Source of the DNA: Acidobacteriota bacterium
Lineage (GTDB): Bacteria; Acidobacteriota; Vicinamibacteria; Vicinamibacterales; UBA2999
Direction of reading: 5' to 3'
Length of the DNA: 64,000 nucleotides
NCBI GenBank assembly: GCA_009694735.1
Contig: SHUG01000001.1
Coordinates: 1 to 64,000 of the forward strand
Positions 36,727 to 45,907 of this stretch are shown piece by piece. The notes below the pieces were generated by a model. It did not search any database, had not been told where the DNA came from, and worked only from the letters and a program-made list of their open reading frames with translations. Both the position numbers and the translations under genes were made by a program. Each line of letters opens with the position of its first letter. Positions within the stretch are counted from its first letter, which is position 1.

Positions 36727-37826
36727 TCCGCCGCATCGCTGTCTTGGCGTTCTCCGTTGGCTTGATCCTGACGGCCGGCGCCGGGCAAGCCCCGGCCTAC
36801 TGGTACGACGGTCCGCGGTGGGCCATCAACCCGGTAATGTCGCTGCAGTTCGGCACGATCAGCAACGGCGTGACGCTGACCGACGGCTCCACCACGTGGG
36901 GCCAGCCGGCCGAAGCCTCCATGGCCATCTGGAACCAGTACATGGACCGCGTCCAGTTCCGGGTGATCCGCGACTCCACCGCGTCGACCGGGCTCGGCAA
37001 CGGCACCAACAATGTCTTCTGGTCCTCGTCCATCTACGGCCGCTCGTGGGAGTCGTACGCCGGCTATGCATTGTGGCTGAGCAGCGGCAGCGCCATCACC
37101 GAAGCCGACGTGTTGATGAACAACCAGCTGTCGTGGGATTCGTATCGCGGCAATGTGCGGTCGGGGGCAATTGATTTCAGGCGCCTGGTCATGCACGAGT
37201 TCGGGCACGTGATTGGCCTGAACCATCCGAACGAGCACGGCCAGACCGTGGCGGCGGTGATGAATTCGTCGCCGGGCAACACCGACACACTCACCTCGGA
37301 TGACATCTCTGCCGCGCAGTTCCTGTATTCGGTAGGTGGTAGCGGCAGCGTGTCGTTCCCGGCCCGCAACGAGTCGATGGACTTCCGGACCCAGCTCGAA
37401 ACCAAGTATCGCGATGGCCTCCGTCGCGGCAATTCGACGACTTATGTCGATGCCGAGGGCGACATCGTGTGGCTGTCGGAATACTTCCGCTATCGCGTCA
37501 ACGCCTGCACGCACGCGCAGGCCCAGATTCGCGTGTTCGCGCAGATCGACAGCACGGGGACGTTCGGCGTCTGTGGCGTGGTGTCTTCAAGCGCGGTGGC
37601 CTTCCCGCCACGTAACGAGGCGCTGGACTTCCGTAACGCGCTCGAAGCGAAATATCGCGACGATCTCAAGCGCGGTCCCGGTCAGTCAGCCGTGGACAAC
37701 GAAGGCGACGTGGTCTGGATCCAGGAGTACCTGCGCTACCGCGTGAACCGCTGTAGCCACGCGGTGGCCATCGACAAGGTCTTCGCGCAGATTGACGGCC
37801 GCGGCGTTCAGGCCGTTTGCCGGTAG
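36723..37826 (+). CDS. Secreted matrixin-like zinc metalloprotease with duplicated C-terminal domain
   Basis: 367 residues. A signal peptide (AVLAFSVGLILTAGAGQAPA) precedes a metzincin domain with the full zinc motif HEFGHVIGLNH and a likely Met-turn (AAVMNSSPG). After residue ~210 come two tandem units of about 75 residues, each running from FPARNES/FPPRNEA-xDF through LExKYRDxLxRG, EGDxVWxxEYxRYRVNxC to VFAQIDG and a final Cys. The repeats contain two conserved Cys each and may bind wall or substrate. The protease should act outside the cell. Coupled to the frameshifted gene upstream. Confidence 0.88.
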   Translation: MIRRIAVLAFSVGLILTAGAGQAPAYWYDGPRWAINPVMSLQFGTISNGVTLTDGSTTWGQPAEASMAIWNQYMDRVQFRVIRDSTASTGLGNGTNNVFWSSSIYGRSWESYAGYALWLSSGSAITEADVLMNNQLSWDSYRGNVRSGAIDFRRLVMHEFGHVIGLNHPNEHGQTVAAVMNSSPGNTDTLTSDDISAAQFLYSVGGSGSVSFPARNESMDFRTQLETKYRDGLRRGNSTTYVDAEGDIVWLSEYFRYRVNACTHAQAQIRVFAQIDSTGTFGVCGVVSSSAVAFPPRNEALDFRNALEAKYRDDLKRGPGQSAVDNEGDVVWIQEYLRYRVNRCSHAVAIDKVFAQIDGRGVQAVCR

Positions 37827-37840
37827 TATGATTCTGCCCT

Positions 37841-38287
37841 ATGCACACTAGGGCAGCGGTTCTCCTGATATGTTCGTTGGTGTGCTCCGGCCTTTCGGCC
37901 GGGGCGCAGACCAGCCGCCAGTTTCGCGCGCGGCTGTCTCCTGTTCCTCTCGACGTGGCCATGCAAGCCACGATCGCCGGATCGGGGGCCGTCACGGCCA
38001 CTCTTGCCGGCAGCACGCTCACGCTGACGGGTAACTACACGGGACTGATGACGGTATCCACCGTCGCGCGGGTGCATCGTGGCCCGCGAACGGCCATGCG
38101 CGGGCCCGCCATTGGCGACCTCAAGGTCACCCCCGGCACGAGCGGCACCATCGCCGGCTCGCTCGAATTGACCAAGGAACAGCTCGATGATCTGGCGAAC
38201 GGTCGGCTCTACATCCAACTGCACAGCGAGAAGGCACCGGAGGGCAACCTTTGGGGCTGGCTCCTCATTCAAGAGGGCAAGAAATGA
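37841..38287 (+). CDS. CHRD-domain secreted protein
   Basis: 148 residues with signal peptide ([17 protein letters not shown]). The mature part is a single CHRD-type beta domain, with the characteristic late segment [24 protein letters not shown] domains occur in many secreted bacterial proteins; their role is unclear. The stop overlaps the start of the quinoprotein gene as ATGA, suggesting shared translation. Confidence 0.8.
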   Translation: MHTRAAVLLICSLVCSGLSAGAQTSRQFRARLSPVPLDVAMQATIAGSGAVTATLAGSTLTLTGNYTGLMTVSTVARVHRGPRTAMRGPAIGDLKVTPGTSGTIAGSLELTKEQLDDLANGRLYIQLHSEKAPEGNLWGWLLIQEGKK

Positions 38288-40473
38288 AGACCTGGATTAA
38301 TTGTGCCGCCCTGGTGCTGATCTCGAGCGCCCACCTCACTCTCTCGGCCATTGCCCCCTTCGCCAAGGCTTCCGCCTACGCCGAGGCTACGGCGGACAGG
38401 TCGGCGGGCCAGGCAGCGTCCGCGCAGGTGTTCACCGCCGCGCAGGCTACTGCCGGCCAGGCCTCGTATCAAGCCAACTGCGCCAGCTGTCATGTCCCCG
38501 ATCTCTCGGGCCGGAACGAGGCGCCGCAGCTGGCGGGCTCGAATTTCATGAACACCTGGCGCGGCCGCACGACGAAAGATCTCGTCGAGTACATGCAGGC
38601 CACCATGCCGCCAGGGCGGCCGAGCCTGGCCGCGGATGAGTATGTGAACATCGCCGCGTTCATCCTGCAATCGAACGGCGCCGCTCCCGGCGCGCAAGCG
38701 CTCGCCGCATCAACGGCGACGCCGATCGGGACGATCGCCACCGGTCAGCGCGCGGCGGCTCGTCCGACCCCTGGCGGCCCGCAGGGTCCCGCGGCGCGAC
38801 CGCAGGCCCCGCCGCCGCCCAGAGGATTGACTGTGACCGGCGAGGTCAAGAACTACGTGCCGGTGACCGACGCCATGCTGCGCAATCCCGATCCGGGCGA
38901 CTGGCTGATGGCGCGCCGCAACTACCAGGCGTGGAGCTACAGCCCGCTCACCGAGATCACGTCGAAGAACGTGAAAGATCTGAAGCTCGCGTGGAGCTGG
39001 GCCATGAATGAGGGCGGCACCAACCAGCCGATGCCGCTCGTGCACAACGGCATCATGTATCTCGCCAATACCGCCAACACCATGCAGGCGTTTGACGCGG
39101 CCACCGGCGATCTGATCTGGCAAAACCAGTTCGGCACCGGCGCCATCGTCGGGTTCGGCTCCATGCGCAACATCGCGATCTACGAGGACAAGGTGTTCGT
39201 GGCGACGAGCGATGCGCGCCTCGTGGCGCTTGACGCGCGCACCGGCAAGACCGTGTGGAACATTGCGATTGCCGATGCCGCCAAGGGGTTCTCGAACACC
39301 AGTGGGCCGATCGTGGTGCGCGGCAAGGTGATTCAGGGATTGCAGGGGTGCGGCAACTACCGGAACGAGCGCTGCTTCATCAGCGCCTACGATGCTGAGA
39401 CGGGCAAGCAGCTCTGGCGGTTCAATACGATAGCGCGCAACGGCGAGCCCGGAGGCGACACCTGGGGCACGCTGCCCGACATCATGCGCGCGGGCGGCGA
39501 AACGTGGATTGCCGGCAGCTACGATCCGGATCTCGACCTGGTCTACTTCGGCATCGCGCAAGCCAAGCCGTGGATGCCGGCGAGCAGGGGCAACAAGATC
39601 ACCGATGCCGCGCTCTACACCGCGTCAACCGTGGCGCTGCGGCCAGATGATGGGTCGCTGGCGTGGCACTTCCAGCACACGCCGGGCGAGTCGCTGGACC
39701 TCGACGAAGTGTTCGAAAAGGTGCTCGTCGACATCGGTCCCGAAAAGGCCCTCTTCACCATCGGCAAGGCGGGCATCCTGTGGCGGCTCGAGCGCAAGAC
39801 CGGCAAGTTCCTGGGATACAAGCACACGGTGTTCCAGAACGTTTTCGAGAAGATCGATCCGGAGCGCGGCATTCCCACTTACCGGAAGGACATCGTCGAT
39901 CAGAAGGTGAATGAGTGGCTGACGGTGTGCCCGAGCACCGAGGGTGGTCACAACTGGCAGGCGATGACGTATCACCCGCCGACGCGTCAGCTGATTATTC
40001 CGCTGAGCCAGTCGTGCATGGAGATCATGCCGCAGAAGGTGGAGCTGGTCGAAGGCTCGGGCGGCACCGCCGCCGGGCGTCGGTTCTTCGAGATGCCCGG
40101 GTCGGACGGCAACGTCGGCAAGCTCCTCGCCATCGACGTGACGACAATGAAGGAGATGTGGAGCCGCGAGCAGCGGGCGGCTTTTCTCACCGCGGCGCTG
40201 AGCACGGCCGGCGGCGTCGTATTCATCGGCGATCTGGACCGCCAGTTCCGCGCGCTCGACGTCAAGACCGGCGAGGTGTTGTGGTCGGCCCGGCTGGGGA
40301 CGGCGGTGCAGGGGTTCCCGGTGTCGTTTTCGGCCAACGGCAAGCAGTACATCGCGGTGACGACCGGCGTCGGCGGCGGCAGTCCGCGCGTGGTGCCGCG
40401 GACGATCACACCGGAGATCAATCCGCCTTCCAGCGGTCACACCTTGTACGTCTTCGAACTTCCACGAAAGTAG
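38284..40473 (+). CDS. PQQ-dependent alcohol-type dehydrogenase with N-terminal cytochrome c domain
   Basis: 729 residues from ATG 38284. After a signal peptide, a c-type heme motif CASCH lies near residue 64 within a small cytochrome domain; a Pro-rich linker follows, then an eight-bladed quinoprotein propeller with repeated segments such as [29 protein letters not shown] and [15 protein letters not shown]. Such enzymes oxidise alcohols or aldehydes in the periplasm and pass electrons to cytochromes. The linker between signal peptide and heme contains [15 protein letters not shown], encoded by the dispersed repeat at 38355-38400. The diheme cytochrome at 42640 is a plausible acceptor. Confidence 0.9.
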   Translation: MKTWINCAALVLISSAHLTLSAIAPFAKASAYAEATADRSAGQAASAQVFTAAQATAGQASYQANCASCHVPDLSGRNEAPQLAGSNFMNTWRGRTTKDLVEYMQATMPPGRPSLAADEYVNIAAFILQSNGAAPGAQALAASTATPIGTIATGQRAAARPTPGGPQGPAARPQAPPPPRGLTVTGEVKNYVPVTDAMLRNPDPGDWLMARRNYQAWSYSPLTEITSKNVKDLKLAWSWAMNEGGTNQPMPLVHNGIMYLANTANTMQAFDAATGDLIWQNQFGTGAIVGFGSMRNIAIYEDKVFVATSDARLVALDARTGKTVWNIAIADAAKGFSNTSGPIVVRGKVIQGLQGCGNYRNERCFISAYDAETGKQLWRFNTIARNGEPGGDTWGTLPDIMRAGGETWIAGSYDPDLDLVYFGIAQAKPWMPASRGNKITDAALYTASTVALRPDDGSLAWHFQHTPGESLDLDEVFEKVLVDIGPEKALFTIGKAGILWRLERKTGKFLGYKHTVFQNVFEKIDPERGIPTYRKDIVDQKVNEWLTVCPSTEGGHNWQAMTYHPPTRQLIIPLSQSCMEIMPQKVELVEGSGGTAAGRRFFEMPGSDGNVGKLLAIDVTTMKEMWSREQRAAFLTAALSTAGGVVFIGDLDRQFRALDVKTGEVLWSARLGTAVQGFPVSFSANGKQYIAVTTGVGGGSPRVVPRTITPEINPPSSGHTLYVFELPRK
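38355..38400 (+). repeat. Inner-unit repeats inside the quinoprotein gene
   Basis: CTTCGCCAAGGCTTCC followed by a second unit GCCGAGGCTACGGCGGACAG, read in frame as [15 protein letters not shown] between signal peptide and cytochrome domain. Confidence 0.8.
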
Positions 40474-40493
40474 GGGCGGGCTTTAGCCCGCCC
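40474..40493 (+). terminator. Hairpin after the quinoprotein gene
   Basis: GGGCGGGC-TTTA-GCCCGCCC directly after the stop, without T-run. It resembles the REP palindromes (CTTTAG core) and may serve as an mRNA end. Confidence 0.5.
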
Positions 40494-40499
40494 GCGACG

Positions 40500-40619
40500 A
40501 TGGCCATCAAGAAATCCGATCTGTACTCCTCCCTTTGGGCCTCGTGCGACGAGCTACGCGGCGGCCTCCTGTTCATGCTGTTCATCAAGGACAGCAGCGG
40601 AAGGACCCGTTTCGTATGA
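40500..40619 (+). pseudogene. Remnant of a type I restriction-modification methylase gene (hsdM)
   Basis: 39 codons. The start MAIKKSDLYSSLWASCDELRG is the N-terminus of HsdM, the DNA-methylating subunit of type I systems. The following LLFMLFIKDSSGRT is like the next helix of HsdM, with about 15 residues missing between, and then the frame ends. All catalytic motifs are gone. Its stop overlaps the next start as ATGA, as if the operon join had been kept after internal deletion. Confidence 0.75.
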
Positions 40620-42142
40620 GAGTCTCGACCATTCTCGACCACATCGACAGTGGGCACATGGCGTTGCCCGAGTTCCAGCGCGGCTACGTCTGGAATCGCG
40701 ACCAGGTGCGCGGGCTCTTCGACTCGCTCTACCGCCGCCATCCGGTCGGTGGCCTGCTGGTCTGGGCGACGGAATCGAAAACCGCCACCCACCGTGGCGA
40801 CGGCGCGCTTGCGGCGGGCGTGGTCAAGCTGCTCCTCGATGGCCAGCAGCGCATGACGTCGCGCTACGGCGTGGTGCGCGGTAAGCCGCCCAAGTTCTTT
40901 GACGGCAACGCGCAGGCGTTCACCGGGCTGCGCTTCCACCTCGACGGAGAGAGCTTCGAGTGCTACCAGCCGGTGAAGATGAAGGACGACCTGCTCTGGA
41001 TCGACGTGACGGAGCTGATGGGCAAAGGCACCGCCGGACTTGGCGAGTTCGTCACGCGGCTCTCCGCGCAACCCGAGCTCGCGGCCAAGGTGGGCGAGTA
41101 CGTGGGACGGCTTAGCCGTCTCCTTTCCATCACCGACGTGGATCTCCACATCGAAGAAGTGACCGGGGCCGACAAATCGCTGGATGTGGTGGTGGACATT
41201 TTCAACCGCGTCAACAGCGGCGGCACCAAGCTCTCCAAGGGCGACCTGGCGCTCGCGAAGATCTGCGCCGAGTGGCCGGAAGGCCGCGACGCTATGAAGG
41301 TCAAACTTGCCGAGTGGGCGAAGTCGGACTTCCACTTCAACCTCGACTGGCTTCTCCGCTCCGTGAACACTGTGCTGACGGGCGAGGCCCAGTTCCAGCA
41401 TCTCCACGAAAAGAGCGGCGCGGAAGTGCAGGATGCGCTCGCGCGGGCCACGAAGCACATCGACACCAGCCTGAACCTGATCAGTGGCCGGCTGGGGCTG
41501 GACCACGACCGGGTGTTCTTCGGCCGGTTCGGCGTGCCGGTGATGGCACGTTACTTAGACCGGCGGCAGCAGGGCAAGCTCGGCCCCATGGGCGAGAAGG
41601 AGCGCGACAAGCTGCTCTTGTGGTTCGTGCAGGCAGCGATGTGGGGGCGCTTCTCCGGGTCTACGGAGTCGTTCATCGACCAGGATCTCGCGGCGCTTGA
41701 AGGCCACGGCGATGGCCTGGAGAAGCTGCTCGAGCAACTGCGCTTATGGCACGGCGGCCTGCGCGCCGAGCCGGGACACTTCACGGGTTGGAGCTTGGGC
41801 GCCCGCTTCTATCCCGTGCTGTACTTGCTGACACGCATGGGCGGATCATGCGACTGGGGAACGGGGCTGCCGCTGAAGGCGAGCCTACTCGGCAAAATGA
41901 GCCGCTTGGAAGTGCACCACATCTTCCCGAAGGCGCAGCTCTACAAGCGCAAGCACCCGCGCCCGGAGGTGAACGCGCTCGCGAACTTCTGCTTCCTCAC
42001 CAAGCCCCAGGGCGGCGGAAGCCACCGGGGAGCAAACGTCGGAGCAAATGTCGGAGAAAATCCTGTCCCTGCTGTCGAGGCAGCCCGGCCTGAGTCTCAG
42101 CGACGTCGCCGCGCAGATCGGCAAGACCAGCCGCACGATTGA
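40616..42142 (+). CDS. GmrSD-type DUF262/DUF1524 protein, C-terminus lost
   Basis: 508 codons from ATG 40616. DUF262: ILDHIDSGHMALPEFQRGYV, RRHPVGGLLVWATE, LLLDGQQRMTS and IFNRVNSGGTKLSKGDLALA. DUF1524 His-Me nuclease part: LEVHHIFPKAQLYKRKH. Such proteins act as modification-dependent nucleases and often sit in type I restriction loci. After ANFCFLTK (about residue 460) the normal ~60-residue end is missing; the frame runs on through GANVGANVGEN and an Arg-rich tail, which come from another gene in a shifted frame. With most of the domain intact it could still fold, but loss of the end makes activity doubtful. Confidence 0.75.
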   Translation: MRVSTILDHIDSGHMALPEFQRGYVWNRDQVRGLFDSLYRRHPVGGLLVWATESKTATHRGDGALAAGVVKLLLDGQQRMTSRYGVVRGKPPKFFDGNAQAFTGLRFHLDGESFECYQPVKMKDDLLWIDVTELMGKGTAGLGEFVTRLSAQPELAAKVGEYVGRLSRLLSITDVDLHIEEVTGADKSLDVVVDIFNRVNSGGTKLSKGDLALAKICAEWPEGRDAMKVKLAEWAKSDFHFNLDWLLRSVNTVLTGEAQFQHLHEKSGAEVQDALARATKHIDTSLNLISGRLGLDHDRVFFGRFGVPVMARYLDRRQQGKLGPMGEKERDKLLLWFVQAAMWGRFSGSTESFIDQDLAALEGHGDGLEKLLEQLRLWHGGLRAEPGHFTGWSLGARFYPVLYLLTRMGGSCDWGTGLPLKASLLGKMSRLEVHHIFPKAQLYKRKHPRPEVNALANFCFLTKPQGGGSHRGANVGANVGENPVPAVEAARPESQRRRRADRQDQPHD

Positions 42143-42227
42143 GCGGGCTGCCGCGAAACTGGTGGAATCAGGCAGGCTGAAGCGCATCGGGCCTGACAAG
42201 GGCGGCTATTGGAAGGTCTTGCCGTGA
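42048..42227 (+). pseudogene. Winged-helix C-terminus of an AlbA_2/RecG-like ATPase, remnant
   Basis: 59 codons, MSEKILSLLSRQPG onward, with LSLSDVAAQIGKTSRTIERA as helix-turn-helix and RLKRIGPDKGGYWKV as wing. This is the last domain of the AlbA_2-containing putative DNA-binding ATPases, where it usually follows a chain of GxNVGxNV repeats. Such a chain, GANVGANVGEN, is present just upstream in the other frame. The rest of the gene is absent. The stop overlaps the next fragment as GTGA. Confidence 0.65.
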
Positions 42228-42486
42228 CCGGACAACCCCGTTCCGAGCGCCACACCCAGAATCGCGTGGCCGCCCTGTTCACCGACCCCGCGCGACCCGA
42301 CGGCCGCGGTTATCAAGACTACGGTCACATCGTCGACTTCAAAGAACTGTTCGGCGATGTGCAAAAAGCGCTCGCCGTTTACAGCTCGGACGAGTTCGAC
42401 ACGGACGAAGCCGGCGGCGACGACAACAACGTGCGCCTGAAGTGCTGAACGCGCTGTTTCCGCTGCTCGACCGCAACCGCGAGGCT
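42224..42486 (+). pseudogene. Remnant of a type I restriction subunit gene (hsdR)
   Basis: The fragment 42224-42448 joins the HsdR N-terminus (QPRSERHTQNRVAALFTDPA) directly to a far C-terminal part (YQDYGHIVDFKELFGDVQK then GGDDNNVRLK). In another frame at 42442-42486, VLNALFPLLDRNREA matches the very end of HsdR. The whole helicase and nuclease core, normally 800 or more residues, is deleted. Together with the fragments upstream it shows a once-complete type I locus. Confidence 0.7.
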
Positions 42487-42488
42487 AG

Positions 42489-42629
42489 GCGCGGGAGGCC
42501 GCGCGACGGTACGTGACGCGGGAGAGCCACTACGTGTGGGGCAAGCGCTACTTGTTGACCGTGGTCGAACGCGATCCGAATGGCGGACCGGTCGTATCGG
42601 CCATGGAAATTCGCCGCGGAAACAGATAA
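42489..42629 (+). pseudogene. Remnant of a YgjP-like (DUF45) metallopeptidase gene
   Basis: Open from 42489 with no start codon: EAARRYVTRESHYVWGKRYL, LTVVERD, then a stop. This is the early part of YgjP-like M48-related proteins, which often follow hsdR in type I loci. The HExxH half is missing. Confidence 0.6.
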
Positions 42630-42639
42630 CGTCAGCAGG

Positions 42640-43608
42640 ATGGTTCGCCGATCCGGATTGATCCTGTGGGCTGTAGTCATGACGCGCGGCCTCGCGTTCG
42701 CGCAAGGGCCGGCGCCACCGCCGTGGGCGTACACCGTGAATCTGCCGCCGCCGCCAGGCGCCAAGCCGGCTCCGCCCGATCCGGCACCGCAACAGTTGCC
42801 TGGCAGCACGGCATCGCTCACCGTGGCGCAGACGCGCGACGCCTTCAATCCGCCCGACTGGCACCCCTCCGGCCATCCGCCCATGCCCGAGCCGGTCGCG
42901 CGCGGCCGGCGCCCTGAGATGCGCGCCTGCGGCTTCTGCCACCTGGTCAACGGCCAGGGCCGGCCGGAGAATGCCTCGCTCGCCGGATTGCCGGCGGCGT
43001 ACATCGTCCAACAGATGGCCGACTTCAAGAATGGCGATCGCAAGAGCGCCGAGCCGCGAATGGGGCCGCCCAACGCGATGATCCAGGACGCCAAGGCGGC
43101 GAACGACGAAGAAATCCGCACGGCCGCGGCCTACTTCGCGTCGTTCCCCTTCACGAAATGGATTCGCGTGGTTGAAGCGGTTGAGGTGCCGAGGACGCGG
43201 ATCGCGGGCTCAATGCACGTGCCTGCCGGCGACGGCACCGAACCGCTGGGCGCGCGCATCATCGAGATGCCGGAAGACTTGCGCCGCACTGAACTGCGGG
43301 ATGCCTCGTCTGGCTTTGTTGCCTATGTTCCGACAGGCAGCGTCGCGCGGGGTGAGTCGCTCGTGCAGACTGGAGGAGCGGGGAAGACGGTCGCCTGCGG
43401 CTCGTGTCACGGGCCAGACCTCAAGGGCCTGGGTCCCGTTCCACCGCTGGCGGGACGCTCGCCGAGCTACACGGTACGGCAGTTGTTCGACCTGCAGCAG
43501 GGCGTGCGAAAAGGGCCGTGGTCGGCGTTGATGAAGGGCGCCGTCGAGAAGCTCACCATCGACGACATGGTCGCGATCGCCGCCTACACCGCGTCGCGGG
43601 AGCCGTAG
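42640..43608 (+). CDS. Diheme cytochrome c
   Basis: 322 residues from ATG 42640, with signal peptide (RSGLILWAVVMTRGLAFAQG) and a Pro-rich start. Two heme motifs: CGFCH (MRACGFCHLVNGQGRPENA) and CGSCH (TVACGSCHGPDLKGLGP), each followed by a distal segment with Met (QQMADFKNGDRK; LFDLQQGVRKGPWSALMKGA). A periplasmic electron carrier of the type that serves alcohol dehydrogenases; the PQQ enzyme upstream is the natural partner, separated only by the restriction-gene remnants. The next gene follows without a gap. Confidence 0.9.
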   Translation: MVRRSGLILWAVVMTRGLAFAQGPAPPPWAYTVNLPPPPGAKPAPPDPAPQQLPGSTASLTVAQTRDAFNPPDWHPSGHPPMPEPVARGRRPEMRACGFCHLVNGQGRPENASLAGLPAAYIVQQMADFKNGDRKSAEPRMGPPNAMIQDAKAANDEEIRTAAAYFASFPFTKWIRVVEAVEVPRTRIAGSMHVPAGDGTEPLGARIIEMPEDLRRTELRDASSGFVAYVPTGSVARGESLVQTGGAGKTVACGSCHGPDLKGLGPVPPLAGRSPSYTVRQLFDLQQGVRKGPWSALMKGAVEKLTIDDMVAIAAYTASREP

Positions 43609-44235
43609 ATGGCCGCCCGGAAGACCCACCCGCTGATCAAGATCGCAATCGCGCTGCTGGTGCTGGCCGGGGGCGGCTGGCTGTTCGTGCGGTCGGCTCA
43701 AGACTCGCGGGCCGAGCCGTATCAGATGTCGTCACGCCATCTTCAGGGTTGGACCCTCGGCATTGATACCGCAGCCGACTCGCAGGGCTCAGTGGTCTCA
43801 CTGCGGCCGCCCGCTGAACTGCCAATGAACTTGTTCCGGCAGTTGTTCAGCCGGCAAATGGAGTCGATGGGTACGCCGAGCATGCCGGGGATTCCGCTGG
43901 TGTTGCGACACGAACTGCCATCGGCGCTGACGGCGGAGCAGGTGCTGGGCTTGGCGCAATCGGCTGGGCTCGATCGGTCGGTGATTACGCCGACCTGCGT
44001 CGGTTACCGGCGGGTCTCGGCGATGGGCGCGACGCGGCAGTTGTATTACGTGCTCTTCGCGGTCTCGGGGTTCGAGGGGTTTCGCGCGGCGCTGGCCGGG
44101 CCGGCCGGCCCTGGATTCAAGGCCGACACGCTCTCGCCCGTGCTGATGATGGCGGCCCAACCAGACTTCACCGGCTGGATGCCGATCGGCGCTGATGCGC
44201 AACGCGACTGCGTCGCGCCGGTCACAGTGGAGTAG
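43609..44235 (+). CDS. Membrane-anchored protein of unknown function
   Basis: 208 residues, ATG directly after the cytochrome stop. One N-terminal membrane helix (IKIAIALLVLAGGGWLFVR), then a ~180-residue extracytoplasmic domain without recognisable motif; segments such as QLYYVLFAVSGFEGFRAAL suggest an alpha/beta fold. Two Cys residues (~130 and ~203) could pair. I do not recognise the family. Coupling to the cytochrome gene suggests a role in the same respiratory branch. A REP-like palindrome overlaps its stop codon. Confidence 0.6.
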   Translation: MAARKTHPLIKIAIALLVLAGGGWLFVRSAQDSRAEPYQMSSRHLQGWTLGIDTAADSQGSVVSLRPPAELPMNLFRQLFSRQMESMGTPSMPGIPLVLRHELPSALTAEQVLGLAQSAGLDRSVITPTCVGYRRVSAMGATRQLYYVLFAVSGFEGFRAALAGPAGPGFKADTLSPVLMMAAQPDFTGWMPIGADAQRDCVAPVTVE

Positions 44236-44257
44236 TCCGGCTGAAGCCGGACGCTAC
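44235..44257 (-). repeat. REP-like palindrome, short form, reversed
   Basis: GTCCGGCTGAAGCCGGACGC followed by TAC, between convergent genes and overlapping both ends. It could help end transcription from both sides. Confidence 0.8.
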
Positions 44258-45381
44258 TGTTTCGTCTTCGCGAAGAACGCGGTCCTCAGCGCATCCACGA
44301 AACGCGAGTCGACGAGGCCGGGCGGATTGCCCTGATAGTTCAAACTCCGATCGGTGCGGAACTTGTCCACGGCCGCAATGGTCTCTTCGTCGAACGTCCC
44401 GTAGTCGCGCGTATACGCGGCTGACGCCTGGCGCGCCTCGGTGGCAGCCTTCTCGAACGCGGCTGGATTGGTCTTGCGCAGTTCCTGCATCTGCGGCGTG
44501 TTGGTGGAGGCCGGCGCGCCGGGGAACGCCGCCAGTGCCGATTTCCAGTAGCCGAGCGCGTGCAGCATGCGCTTGAGCTCAATGACGTCAGCGCCCTCGA
44601 CGCGAGAGAAGGCGCGGTAACCAAGCCGGCGGCCGGTCGTGTAGTAGATGCGCTTGAGCTCGGCGACTGGCTCCGGGTGTTCACCCACTTCAATGGCGAG
44701 GGTGATGTGATCGCCGCCGCGGCCAGGGTCATTCGGGTCGGCGATCTTGATTGCGGCCGACTGCAGGTTGCCCCAGCGTCGGTCGCCACCCTTGGCCTGG
44801 CCGGCTTCCATCGCCAGGATCATCCGCTCGGCCAGCGGCATGCTCGTGCCGGCGCTGGCCTCGAACGTCGACGCGACCGCTTCAACTACTTCGGGACCGA
44901 CCATGATGTTGGCCTGCACCGTGTAGTTGAGGCCCTGGCGGCTGCCGGCCCAGTTGCCGTTCTGCTTGCCGGTGTGCGCGGCGGCGCGGCCTTTCATGTC
45001 GATCAAGGCGAGCTGCCGCGACTCGCGTTGTTCGTCACTGGCCAGCAACTGCGAGAGTGCCGCCTGCGGCTCGACGCCCTTGGCCAGCAAGTCCAGCCCG
45101 CGCGGCCCGTACTCGACCATCGTCGATGCCTGCGTGCAGACGGCGCCGATCCCGGCACGCACGTGCGGCACGGCCCGGCCCACAAACGGCACCCGCGTCG
45201 TCACGCCCGCGCCCGACTGGCCGGTGACGGGATCAACGGCGCACAACGAGAAGGTCGAGTATTGCGGCAGTCCTTCGTCATTGATGGTCACGCCATCCGC
45301 CGCGCGCTGTTGGGCGGAGGCCGGAAACCACGCGGCGCTTAACGCCAGCACGACCACGGTGCCAATCTTTCGAACCTTCAT
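44254..45381 (-). CDS. DUF1028 secreted protein with peptidoglycan-binding-like C-terminus
   Basis: 375 residues from ATG 45381, with AGGAGG 5 bases upstream and a signal peptide (VRKIGTVVVLALSAAWFPAS). The DUF1028 (Ntn-hydrolase-like) region runs from YSTFSLCAVDPVTGQSGAGV to about residue 230, including VGRAVPHVRAGIGAVCTQAS and GNLQSAAIKIADPNDPGRGG. The C-terminal third, VIELKRMLHALGYW and YGTFDEETIAAVDKFRTD, resembles a peptidoglycan-binding fold. Probably a secreted hydrolase acting at the wall; the reaction is unknown. Convergent with the gene at 43609. Confidence 0.85.
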   Translation of the reverse strand: MKVRKIGTVVVLALSAAWFPASAQQRAADGVTINDEGLPQYSTFSLCAVDPVTGQSGAGVTTRVPFVGRAVPHVRAGIGAVCTQASTMVEYGPRGLDLLAKGVEPQAALSQLLASDEQRESRQLALIDMKGRAAAHTGKQNGNWAGSRQGLNYTVQANIMVGPEVVEAVASTFEASAGTSMPLAERMILAMEAGQAKGGDRRWGNLQSAAIKIADPNDPGRGGDHITLAIEVGEHPEPVAELKRIYYTTGRRLGYRAFSRVEGADVIELKRMLHALGYWKSALAAFPGAPASTNTPQMQELRKTNPAAFEKAATEARQASAAYTRDYGTFDEETIAAVDKFRTDRSLNYQGNPPGLVDSRFVDALRTAFFAKTKQ

Positions 45382-45398
45382 GATTCCTCCTGGAATGA

Positions 45399-45890
45399 TC
45401 AACGCTTCGCGGCTGGTTCAAGTGTGAGGCGCCGGGTCAGGCTTTCGTTCCCCGAGCGGATGGAGCCGGCCGACGGGCCGAACAGCATCTTCCCGTCTTC
45501 GAAGCGGAAGTAGCGCGTTTGTTCGGTGCCCACGTAATCAGGCCGCCATGCCGCATCGACCTTCAAGGTGACGCTGCCGGCGGCGTCGTTGACCACACAG
45601 GATCCGGAGTACGCGATGTAGGTGCTGAGCAGCGCCGCCCGCATCTGCTCGCCGACCGGAGGGCTGGTCGCGGAGAACGACGGCACATCGCCCGACATGA
45701 TCTGCACGTAGCAATGTCCGTCCTGGACGACGATCGAGCCGAGTGGCCGCAGGCCCCAGGGGTGGCGCGCCACCGACCCGTCGGCCCGCAAGTCTTCGGC
45801 CTTGAGCAGGGTCCACCGGCCCTGAATGGTTTGCGCCGCGGCCGACGCCGACAACCCGAGCCACAACAATGCGGTGACCGCAGCTCTCAC
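45399..45890 (-). CDS. Secreted lipocalin-like protein
   Basis: 163 residues from GTG 45890, with GGGGGA five bases upstream and signal peptide (TALLWLGLSASAAAQ). The mature protein opens QTIQGRWTLLKAEDLRADGS and contains GSIVVQDGHCYVQIMS and VNDAAGSVTLKVDAAW, the pattern of the lipocalin-like domains in many secreted bacterial proteins. A small ligand may bind in the barrel. Located 17 bases before the DUF1028 gene in the same direction, and likely in one transcript with it. Confidence 0.7.
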   Translation of the reverse strand: MRAAVTALLWLGLSASAAAQTIQGRWTLLKAEDLRADGSVARHPWGLRPLGSIVVQDGHCYVQIMSGDVPSFSATSPPVGEQMRAALLSTYIAYSGSCVVNDAAGSVTLKVDAAWRPDYVGTEQTRYFRFEDGKMLFGPSAGSIRSGNESLTRRLTLEPAAKR

Positions 45891-45907
45891 GGTGTCCCCC
45901 GGAAAAC

